From positions 1-6,642 of the forward strand of contig JAITJB010000338.1 in the NCBI GenBank assembly GCA_031279155.1: a stretch of DNA of 6,642 nt, in the 5' to 3' direction. The first letter of the stretch is position 1. The number at the start of each line of letters is the position of its first letter. Shown here in pieces: positions 1 to 5,187 of the stretch. Under the pieces are notes generated by a model. It ran no database searches and had not been told where the DNA came from. It worked only from the letters and a program-made list of their open reading frames with translations. Origin of the DNA: Deltaproteobacteria bacterium. GTDB lineage: Bacteria > Desulfobacterota > Desulfarculia > Adiutricales > Adiutricaceae. Both the position numbers and the translations under genes were made by a program.

Positions 1-101
1 TAACCGCGCTATTACTTATGCCAGCTGTGCCGGTGACGTTTAGTAAAGCCTCAGTGGCATTGGCCGGGGCGAAAACATTTAAAGTAGCCTTGGTGACCGT
101 T

Positions 102-129
102 GCTCGCTCGCTGGCTGGCTGGCTCGCTC
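102..129. repeat. Tetranucleotide tandem repeat (GCTC/GCTG)x7
   Basis: Seven head-to-tail 4-bp units read GCTC, GCTC, GCTG, GCTG, GCTG, GCTC, GCTC. This is a simple low-complexity tract just before a terminator. It could vary in copy number by slippage, but no gene is seen for which that would matter. Confidence 0.8.
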
Positions 130-150
130 CCCAACAATACGGCTCAATAA

Positions 151-201
151 GGCTAACTTCTATCGGTCGGGTAATCGTTAGAAGATAGCCTAGTTTTTTT
201 T
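151..201 (+). terminator. Rho-independent terminator of an upstream gene
   Basis: The left arm at 151-164 (GGCTAACTTCTATC) pairs with the right arm at 177-190 (GTTAGAAGATAGCC). Twelve of 14 positions match, with single A-A and T-T mismatches, and the loop is 12 nt. TAG follows and then eight T at 194-201. This is the canonical form of an intrinsic terminator read on the + strand. It would end a transcript entering from the left and insulate the nif operon. There is no matching A-tract on the left side, so it does not look bidirectional. Confidence 0.85.
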
Positions 202-260
202 GGGGCTTAGTATTTTTTAGGCCTCTAGCTTTTTTTGTCGCATTTTTTTTCGCATTTTTT
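194..260. repeat. Cluster of five T-tracts
   Basis: Runs of 6-8 T occur at 194-201, 213-218, 230-236, 243-250 and 255-260. The last two lie in a direct repeat of TCGCATTTTTT (238-248 and 250-260). The first T-tract belongs to the terminator. The rest have no hairpins of their own. They may add termination, may bend the DNA upstream of the nif promoter, or may simply be decayed repeat sequence. Confidence 0.6.
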
Positions 261-431
261 GGCTTAAACATCCACTACTGGCCGGCCAAGAAAAATTTAC
301 GTTTTGGTTGAATATTTGATCAATGTGGACCTTATCGGGACAGTTTAGCTTCGTAAGACAGCTGCCATTTTAGATGGGTTGAGTCCAAAATACCCAAATA
401 TATTCTTGATTTAAGCTCCTAAAAATGGTCT

Positions 432-447
432 TGGTCCAAGATATGCT
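432..447 (+). promoter_or_regulatory. Weak sigma54-type promoter candidate, distal
   Basis: TGGTCCAAGATATGCT has the GG and GC of a -24/-12 element at the correct 10-bp separation. It fits TGGYRYRNNNNTTGCW except at positions 5 and 12. Transcription would begin near 458, giving a leader of about 143 nt that includes both hairpins upstream of nifH. The site overlaps an 11-bp dyad CTTGG-T-CCAAG (430-440), which could be an operator or chance. No NifA-type TGT-N10-ACA activator site was found upstream, so this remains tentative. Confidence 0.25.
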
Positions 448-529
448 ATGAGCAAAATAGGCTGAATAGGTTGCGTAGGTAAGCCCAAAGCCTGGCGATG
501 ATTTCAGCTTAGGAAAACCCCCAATCCCT

Positions 530-545
530 TGGCCGCTTCATTGCG
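530..545 (+). promoter_or_regulatory. Sigma54-type (-24/-12) promoter candidate, proximal
   Basis: TGGCCGCTTCATTGCG matches the two most conserved blocks of the sigma54 promoter exactly, TGGC and TTGC, separated by 7 bp. The less conserved AC after TGGC and the final A/T are not matched. The predicted start is near 556, giving a leader of about 45 nt before nifH with a hairpin close to its 5' end. Sigma54 control of nif genes is common in bacteria. The same bases form a perfect hairpin (531-548), so the match could be a by-product of that palindrome. No TGT-N10-ACA NifA site was found upstream. Confidence 0.4.
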
Positions 546-548
546 GCC
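531..548 (+). promoter_or_regulatory. Perfect GC-rich inverted repeat in nifH upstream region
   Basis: GGCCGC (531-536) and GCGGCC (543-548) are perfect complements around the loop TTCATT. As RNA this is a 6-bp all-GC stem in a long nifH leader; as DNA it is a dyad. It coincides almost exactly with the proximal sigma54-like element, so it is either a promoter or a transcribed hairpin, not clearly both. Confidence 0.5.
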
Positions 549-561
549 TTGCTTAGCACCA

Positions 562-585
562 GCTAGGACCATACCTAGCATTTTT
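562..585 (+). promoter_or_regulatory. Leader hairpin followed by T5, upstream of nifH
   Basis: GCTAGG (562-567) pairs with CCTAGC (574-579) around the loop ACCATA. One base later comes TTTTT (581-585), and the Shine-Dalgarno starts 3 nt after that. A competing stem, TAGC (554-557) with GCTA (562-565), would exclude it. With the distal promoter it could act as an attenuator. With the proximal promoter it would sit about 6 nt from the mRNA 5' end and more likely protect the abundant nifH message. The short 6-bp stem makes strong termination doubtful. Confidence 0.4.
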
Positions 586-587
586 AT

Positions 588-594
588 AAGGGAG
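588..594 (+). promoter_or_regulatory. Shine-Dalgarno site of nifH
   Basis: AAGGGAG lies 6 nt before the ATG at 601, separated by six A. It decides the start: the reading frame stays open upstream to a TTG at 529, but that extension has no ribosome site, contains the leader hairpin and this site, and adds 24 residues absent from NifH proteins. Confidence 0.85.
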
Positions 595-600
595 AAAAAA

Positions 601-1419
601 ATGAGGCAAGTTGCTATTTACGGTAAAGGCGGCATTGGTAAATCGACCACCACCCAAAATCTCAACGCCGGTTTAGGTGAGATGGGTAAGAAGATCATGA
701 TCGTCGGCTGCGATCCCAAGGCCGACTCTACTAGGCTGATTTTAGGCGGCCTAGCTCAGGACACGGTTTTAGACACCTTAAGAGAGGAGGGTGACGACAT
801 CGATTTAGATCAAGTCTTAAAAGAGGGCTTCTCCCACATACGCTGCGTAGAGTCTGGCGGGCCTGAGCCAGGGGTTGGCTGCGCCGGGCGCGGCATCATC
901 ACCTCCATCGGTCTACTTGAAAGGCTAGGCGCCTATACCGAAGATCTGGACTATGTGTTTTACGACGTCTTAGGCGACGTCGTCTGCGGCGGCTTTGCCA
1001 TGCCCATCCGCGAGGGCAAGGCCAGAGAGATCTACATCGTCTGCTCCGGTGAGATGATGGCCTTGTACGCCGCCAATAACATCTCCAAGGGCATACGTAA
1101 ATACGCCAATACCGGCGGGGTGCGCCTAGGCGGACTAATTTGTAACTCCCGAAACGTTGATGGGGAAGCTGAGCTGGTATCGGCGGTAGCTAAGGAATTA
1201 GGGACTCAGATGATCCATTTTGTGCCCCGCGACAACATGGTCCAGAGAGCTGAAATCAACAAAAAGACGGTTATCGAATTTGAGCCTCTCTGCGGGCAGG
1301 CCGATCAATACCGCACGCTGGCTAAAAAGATCGATGAAAACCAGATGTTCGTCATACCCACCCCGCTATCGCAGGAAAAGCTGGAGACCTTACTGATGGA
1401 ACACGGATTGGTAGCCTAG
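601..1419 (+). CDS. nifH: Nitrogenase iron protein NifH (dinitrogenase reductase)
   Basis: NifH is the homodimeric Fe protein that docks on NifDK and delivers electrons to it, one per cycle, with hydrolysis of two ATP. It also takes part in FeMo-cofactor and P-cluster maturation. The 272-residue protein starts with a P-loop (GKGGIGKST, residues 8-16), then switch I (DPKADSTRLIL, 38-48) and switch II (DVLGDVVCGGF, 122-132). Cys94 and Cys129 match the two ligands each subunit gives to the shared 4Fe-4S cluster. Arg97, in CAGRG, matches the arginine ADP-ribosylated by DraT in some bacteria, although no draT is visible. The short C-terminus and overall sequence resemble clostridial/methanogen group III NifH. 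It is the first gene of the operon, with nifI1 only 10 nt downstream. The start is set by the AAGGGAG site. Identification is secure. Confidence 0.98.
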   Translation: MRQVAIYGKGGIGKSTTTQNLNAGLGEMGKKIMIVGCDPKADSTRLILGGLAQDTVLDTLREEGDDIDLDQVLKEGFSHIRCVESGGPEPGVGCAGRGIITSIGLLERLGAYTEDLDYVFYDVLGDVVCGGFAMPIREGKAREIYIVCSGEMMALYAANNISKGIRKYANTGGVRLGGLICNSRNVDGEAELVSAVAKELGTQMIHFVPRDNMVQRAEINKKTVIEFEPLCGQADQYRTLAKKIDENQMFVIPTPLSQEKLETLLMEHGLVA

Positions 1420-1429
1420 AGGAGAGGGC

Positions 1430-1756
1430 ATGTTAGAACTCATTAAAGCCATAATCAGGCCCGAAAAAGTTACGGCCGTTATCACCGAACTCATGGGGGC
1501 TGGCTACCCGGCCCTAACCAAGCTCGACGTCTACGGTAGAGGCAAACAAAAGGGCATCGTCTTAAACGATATCCGCTATGACGAACTACCCAAGCAGATG
1601 CTCTTAATCGTCTGCCAAGAGGCTGACCGCGATGACATCGTCAGAATTATCATGCGGGCGGCTAAGACCGGTGATGGCCACTTCGGCGACGGCAGAATTT
1701 TTGTCTCCCCTGTGGAAGCGGCTTGGACCATCAGTACCGGCATGGAGGGTCTCTGA
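1430..1756 (+). CDS. nifI1: PII-family nitrogenase regulator NifI1
   Basis: This 108-residue PII-like protein is called NifI1 because it begins with LIKAIIRPEK, has VYGRGKQKGI at the base of the T-loop (about residues 34-43), and lies directly after nifH. In methanogens, NifI1 and NifI2 form a complex that binds NifDK and blocks electron transfer from NifH; 2-oxoglutarate and ATP release it, giving ammonium switch-off. The T-loop (about 36-54) lacks the GlnB-type uridylylation context. The PII B-loop signature is present but altered: TGDGHFGDGRIFV (80-92) has two more residues than the usual TGxxGDGKIF, and Arg in place of Lys. AGAGGAG overlaps the nifH stop, 5 nt before the ATG. The stop overlaps the nifI2 start by one base (TGATG), suggesting coupled translation and matched subunit supply. 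Confidence 0.96.
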   Translation: MLELIKAIIRPEKVTAVITELMGAGYPALTKLDVYGRGKQKGIVLNDIRYDELPKQMLLIVCQEADRDDIVRIIMRAAKTGDGHFGDGRIFVSPVEAAWTISTGMEGL

Positions 1757-2136
1757 TGCGAGACTTAATGGCTATCGTCAGGACCTCTAAGGTCGGGCAA
1801 ACCAAAAACGCCCTGGCCGCTGCGGGATTTGCCGGCTTCACCTGCGCCCCCTGCTTAGGTCGCGGCAAAAAATTAATCGATCCAGGCGTCTTAAAGCTCA
1901 TTATCGATAGCGGGGAATTGCCCTTAACAGCCGTCGGAGAATCTATGACCGAAGCCTCAAGACTTATCCCCAAGAGACTGTTTCACATAATTGTCGAAGA
2001 CGACCGCGTCCAAGACGCCATAGATGTCTTGGTGGCCGTAAACTCCACCGGGCATCCGGGAGATGGGAAGATTTTTGTTCTTCCCATAAGCGCGGCTTTT
2101 AGCGTAAGACTTGGCCAAGAGTGTGGGGTGTCATGA
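1756..2136 (+). CDS. nifI2: PII-family nitrogenase regulator NifI2
   Basis: This 126-residue partner of NifI1 opens with MRDLMAIVR and carries CLGRGKK (33-39) before a T-loop region longer than in GlnB. A canonical B-loop STGHPGDGKIFV (97-108) probably contributes to ATP/ADP binding. In the studied methanogen systems NifI2 provides part of the contact that blocks the NifH docking site on NifDK when 2-oxoglutarate is low. The frame is open upstream to a TTG at 1723, but the ATG at 1756 is preferred: GGAGGG (1744-1749) is 6 nt upstream and the start gives the usual protein length and N-terminus. Its stop codon overlaps the nifD start region, again favouring coupled translation. Confidence 0.96.
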   Translation: MRDLMAIVRTSKVGQTKNALAAAGFAGFTCAPCLGRGKKLIDPGVLKLIIDSGELPLTAVGESMTEASRLIPKRLFHIIVEDDRVQDAIDVLVAVNSTGHPGDGKIFVLPISAAFSVRLGQECGVS

Positions 2137-3818
2137 TGGATATTAAAGAAGCTATTCTTTCCAATTACAAGGCCAAGGTCTTCAAAAGCCGTAAGGATCA
2201 CATCTTAGATTTAGCTAGCGGCCAAAGCGCCATTTCTGCCAACAGCCGGGCCGTACCGGGCATAATGACCAATCGCGGCTGCTGCTACGCCGGCTGTAAG
2301 GGCGTGGTCGTAGGTCCCCTTAAGGACGCCTGCGTTATCACCCACGGGCCCATTGGCTGCGGGTTTTATTCTTGGGGCACGCGCCGCAACAAGGCTAGAT
2401 CTGATGATTACGGCCGCAATTTTATCCAATATTGCCTCTCCACCGACATGCAGGAGCCAGACATCGTCTTTGGCGGCGAGAAAAAACTGCGCCAGGCTAT
2501 TACCGAGGCCGTTACCCTTTTTAAGCCAGAGCACATAATGATCTGCTCGACCTGCCCGGTGGGACTAATTGGCGACGATATCCACGCGGTAGCTAGCTGG
2601 GCCGAGAAAGAATTTGGCGTAAAATGCCTGGCTTTTTCCTGCGAGGGCTATAAGGGCGTAAGTCAAAGCGGCGGTCACCATATCGCCAATAACGGGCTTA
2701 TGAAAAAACTTATCGGATCTGATGACATAAGCCCCATCGGGCGTTTTCCGGTTAACCTCTTAGGTGAGTACAATATCGGCGGCGACGGCTGGGAAACCGA
2801 AAGGATCCTTAAAAAGATTGGCTACGACGTGGTCTGCGTCTTCACCGGCGATTCTACGGCCAAAGCAATAGAAAAGTCCCATAGAGCTCACCTAAACTTA
2901 GTCCAATGTCATCGCTCTATTAATTACGTAGCCGAAATGATGAACAAAGCTTTTGGCATCCATTGGCTCAAGGTCAATTTTGTGGGCCTAAAGGCTACGG
3001 TTAAAAGCCTAAAAGACATCGCCCAATTTTTTGGCGATAGCGATCTTATAGCTAGAACCGACGAGGTTATTGAACAGGAGTTAGACGCCATCAAAGAAGA
3101 AATGGATTTATTAACAGAGAGGCTAAATGGCCGCAAAGCGGCCATTTTTGTCGGCGGCAGCAGATCTCACCATTATCAAGAATTACTTAAGGACCTTGGC
3201 GTGGAAACGGTTTTAGCCGGTTATGAATTTGCCCACCGAGATGATTACGAGGGCCGAAAAGTCATAGGCGAAATCAAGGAAGACGCTGATTCCAAAAATA
3301 TCGAAAGCCTAATTGTCGAGCCCGATAAGAGGTATAAGGCTATACTTTCGGAAGCCCGCTACCAAGAGCTTAAAGAAACCATCGATTTAGAGAACTACCA
3401 GGGGATGATCAAAGACATGGAAAATGGCGCCTTCGTGGTAGACGATCTAAACCACTACGAGACTATTGAATTTATAAGGTTCTTAAAGCCCGATGTCTTT
3501 TTTTCAGGCATTAAAGATAAATTTGTCATTCAAAAGGCCGGCGTATTATCTAGGCAGCTCCACTCCTACGATTACAGCGGGCCTTACAGCGGCTTTAATG
3601 GGGCCGTAATCTTTGGCCGCGATCTGCTCATGGGCTTAAAAGCCCCGGCCTGGCGAATGATTACCCCGCCCTGGGCCGTAAATGATCCCCCAAATAATCC
3701 CGAAGCTTATCGAGACCTAAAAGCCCCCGAGGGCTCTCAGGCGCTTGAGTCCCGTGAGTCCTTGGCCAACATTAAGCCCATAGAAAGCGATCTAAGTTCG
3801 GAGGCCCAACATGCTTGA
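2136..3818 (+). CDS. nifD: Nitrogenase MoFe protein alpha chain NifD (group III)
   Basis: NifD is the alpha subunit of the MoFe protein. It carries the FeMo-cofactor, where N2 is reduced, and half of the P-cluster. Cys49, Cys75 and Cys140 match the P-cluster ligands (Azotobacter Cys62, Cys88, Cys154). Cys258 (VQCHRSINY) and His476 (LHSYDYSGPY) match the cofactor ligands Cys275 and His442. Val57, Arg83, Gln177 and His181 match the active-site residues Val70, Arg96, Gln191 and His195. A segment at about 375-430 is the insertion typical of Clostridium pasteurianum NifD. At 560 residues it is longer than that protein (about 533) because of a hydrophilic C-terminal tail of about 40 residues. The ATG at 2136 is chosen since GGGGTG (2125-2130) is 5 nt upstream; the ATG at 2133 would add one Met and cannot be excluded. 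The 3' end overlaps nifK by 8 nt. An extra Cys50 adjoins ligand Cys49. Confidence 0.98.
   Translation: MDIKEAILSNYKAKVFKSRKDHILDLASGQSAISANSRAVPGIMTNRGCCYAGCKGVVVGPLKDACVITHGPIGCGFYSWGTRRNKARSDDYGRNFIQYCLSTDMQEPDIVFGGEKKLRQAITEAVTLFKPEHIMICSTCPVGLIGDDIHAVASWAEKEFGVKCLAFSCEGYKGVSQSGGHHIANNGLMKKLIGSDDISPIGRFPVNLLGEYNIGGDGWETERILKKIGYDVVCVFTGDSTAKAIEKSHRAHLNLVQCHRSINYVAEMMNKAFGIHWLKVNFVGLKATVKSLKDIAQFFGDSDLIARTDEVIEQELDAIKEEMDLLTERLNGRKAAIFVGGSRSHHYQELLKDLGVETVLAGYEFAHRDDYEGRKVIGEIKEDADSKNIESLIVEPDKRYKAILSEARYQELKETIDLENYQGMIKDMENGAFVVDDLNHYETIEFIRFLKPDVFFSGIKDKFVIQKAGVLSRQLHSYDYSGPYSGFNGAVIFGRDLLMGLKAPAWRMITPPWAVNDPPNNPEAYRDLKAPEGSQALESRESLANIKPIESDLSSEAQHA
3125..3149 (+). promoter_or_regulatory. 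Perfect 10-bp hairpin inside nifD
   Basis: Bases 3125-3134 (AAATGGCCGC) are fully complementary to 3138-3147 (GCGGCCATTT) around the loop AAA, and the T-run extends to 3149. It lies within codons for LNGRKAAIFV and does not disturb the frame. The shape is close to an intrinsic terminator, but only two T lie beyond the stem. It may pause polymerase, mark an RNA processing site, or be a neutral result of codon choice. Confidence 0.55.
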
Positions 3819-5178
3819 TCAAACGCCCTCAGAATATCTTGAGCGCAAGGCCTTAAGGATAAACCCCCTTAAGACCTGCCAGCCCGTGGGGGCCCTTTAC
3901 GCGGCCTTGGGCGTTAGAAAGTGCATGCCCCATAGCCACGGGAGCCAAGGCTGCGTCTCCTACCACCGATCGTTTTTAACTAGGCACTTCAAGGAGCCGG
4001 CCATAGCCACCTCGAGCTCCTTTACCGAAGGAGCCTCGGTTTTTGGCGGCGGCGCCAACCTTAAGGCCTCCATCAAAAACATCTTCGATATCTACGATCC
4101 CGATATCATAGCTGTCCACACTACCTGCTTAAGCGAGACTATTGGGGACGATCTAAACGCCTTTATTAGTGAAGCAACTGTCCCCGAGGGAAAGCTTGTG
4201 GTCTACGCCAATACCCCGAGTTACGTAGGCTCCCACATTACCGGCTTCGGTAACATGGTAGCTAGCTTCATTAAGCAGCTATCTATCCCGACTAGCGCTA
4301 AATGCGACAAAATTGGTCTCTTACCGGGTTGGGTAAACCCTGGCGACATTAGAGAGCTTAAAAGGCTTTTATCTCTAATGGGCTTAGAGGCTATTATCCT
4401 TCCCGATCAAAGCGGCGTCTTAGATAGCCCGATGACCGGGACCTATCAGATGTATCCTGAGGGCGGAACAACTATCGAGGATATTATTGCCTTGGGATCG
4501 GTAAAGGCGGCAATATCTTTAGGTTACGCTTGCTCTACTGAGGCCTCTCTTGCTATTAAGGGCCGCTTAAATATCGAAACATCTCTTATGCCTCTTCCCA
4601 TAGGAGTTAGGGCTACCGATAATTTTCTTATGAGCTTATCTTCGCTATCGGGGCAAAAGGTTCCGTTAGATCTCGAATCAGAGCGGGGCAGATTAATCGA
4701 TCTAATGCTAGACGCCAACCAATATTTTCACGAAAAAAAGGTGGCTATCTTTGGCGACCCCGATACGGTTGAGGGTTTGTGCGCCTTTTGTTTGGAGCTT
4801 GGCTTAAAACCCTTGTATGTTTTAACCGGAACGCCTGGCGATAGCTTTGTTGAAAGAGTAAAAAAAATCTTAAGAAGCTATCAAGAAACTTATGAAGTCA
4901 AAATTAAGGCCGCAGGCGATCTGTTTGAGCTACATCAGTGGATCAAAAACCAAGGCGTCGATCTTCTTTTAGGTAGTAGCTACGGTAAACAGATCGCCAA
5001 GGCTCAAGATACGCCAATGGTTAGAGTAGGCTTTCCTGTTTTAGATCGCTATGGCCACGCTTATAACCCAATAGTGGGCTACCGTGGAGCCATTAGGCTC
5101 GCCGAAATGATAGCCTCTACCTTAATGGACAGGCTAGATCGCGACTGCGCCGACGAAGATCTCGACGTGGTCATGTAA
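3811..5178 (+). CDS. nifK: Nitrogenase MoFe protein beta chain NifK
   Basis: NifK pairs with NifD in the alpha2-beta2 MoFe protein and supplies the other half of each P-cluster, which relays electrons from NifH to the cofactor. Cys23 (KTCQPVGA), Cys48 (HGSQGC) and Cys106 (TTCLSETIGDD) match Azotobacter Cys70, Cys95 and Cys153 with identical spacing. Ser141 in YVGSH matches the redox-switch ligand Ser188. The 455-residue length, lacking about 47 N-terminal residues of the Azotobacter form, is normal for the clostridial/group III type. The ATG lies 8 nt inside the end of nifD and has a strong Shine-Dalgarno, GGAGG (3800-3804), 6 nt upstream, so D and K are probably made in step. The C-terminus ends with an acidic stretch after MDRLDRD. 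nifE follows after 9 nt. Confidence 0.98.
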   Translation: MLDQTPSEYLERKALRINPLKTCQPVGALYAALGVRKCMPHSHGSQGCVSYHRSFLTRHFKEPAIATSSSFTEGASVFGGGANLKASIKNIFDIYDPDIIAVHTTCLSETIGDDLNAFISEATVPEGKLVVYANTPSYVGSHITGFGNMVASFIKQLSIPTSAKCDKIGLLPGWVNPGDIRELKRLLSLMGLEAIILPDQSGVLDSPMTGTYQMYPEGGTTIEDIIALGSVKAAISLGYACSTEASLAIKGRLNIETSLMPLPIGVRATDNFLMSLSSLSGQKVPLDLESERGRLIDLMLDANQYFHEKKVAIFGDPDTVEGLCAFCLELGLKPLYVLTGTPGDSFVERVKKILRSYQETYEVKIKAAGDLFELHQWIKNQGVDLLLGSSYGKQIAKAQDTPMVRVGFPVLDRYGHAYNPIVGYRGAIRLAEMIASTLMDRLDRDCADEDLDVVM

Positions 5179-5186
5179 AAAAAAAA
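5177..5186. repeat. A10 homopolymer between nifK and nifE
   Basis: Ten consecutive A begin in the nifK TAA stop and end 1 nt before the nifE ATG. The tract replaces a Shine-Dalgarno. Such runs are prone to replication and transcription slippage, but here a slip would change only the spacing, not either reading frame. Confidence 0.85.
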
Positions 5187-5187
5187 T

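Larger units (their letters stand above)
1..600. other. Gene-free region upstream of nifH
   Basis: No gene is supported here. Stop codons interrupt all forward frames. The only longer open stretches lie at the left edge: a + frame from base 3 to the TAG at 186-188, and a - frame from about base 165 leftward off the window with no ATG, GTG or TTG start. The + stretch runs through a strong terminator stem, so it is unlikely to be a gene end. An upstream + strand gene may end just outside the window or at the TAG at 41-43. From about 200 on, the sequence is T- and A-rich regulatory DNA carrying the nifH promoter candidates and leader. No tRNA, CRISPR or insertion-sequence end was recognised. Confidence 0.7.

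Noticed and set aside
324..342. TGT...ACA as a NifA upstream activator site
   Set aside because: The spacing is 13 bp, not the required 10 (or 11), so it does not fit the NifA consensus.
323..373. A 16-codon frame (MWTLSGQFSFVRQLPF) upstream of nifH as a leader peptide
   Set aside because: There is no Shine-Dalgarno and no run of regulatory codons, and it lies upstream of both promoter candidates.
379..406. A sigma70 promoter TTGAGT-16-TATTCT
   Set aside because: Each hexamer matches the consensus at only 4 of 6 positions, which is common by chance in AT-rich DNA.
529..600. A 24-residue N-terminal extension of nifH from a TTG at 529
   Set aside because: It has no ribosome site, it contains the leader hairpin and the nifH Shine-Dalgarno, and NifH proteins normally begin just before the P-loop, as the ATG at 601 gives.
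962..983. An 8-bp inverted repeat ACGACGTC/GACGTCGT inside nifH
   Set aside because: It follows directly from coding the repetitive switch II motif YDVLGDVV; no regulatory role is suggested.
1723..1755. An earlier TTG start for nifI2
   Set aside because: The ATG at 1756 has GGAGGG 6 nt upstream, overlaps the nifI1 stop in the usual TGATG form and gives the normal NifI2 N-terminus.
2121..2135. GTG starts for nifD at 2121 and 2130
   Set aside because: They lie upstream of or within the only plausible ribosome site (GGGGTG) and add residues with no family support.
1731..3145. Several open frames of 60-110 codons on the - strand and in other + frames inside nifI2 and nifD, plus one inside nifK (4524-4718)
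   Set aside because: They lie wholly within strongly conserved genes read in another frame, have no family resemblance, and are expected by chance opposite long coding regions.
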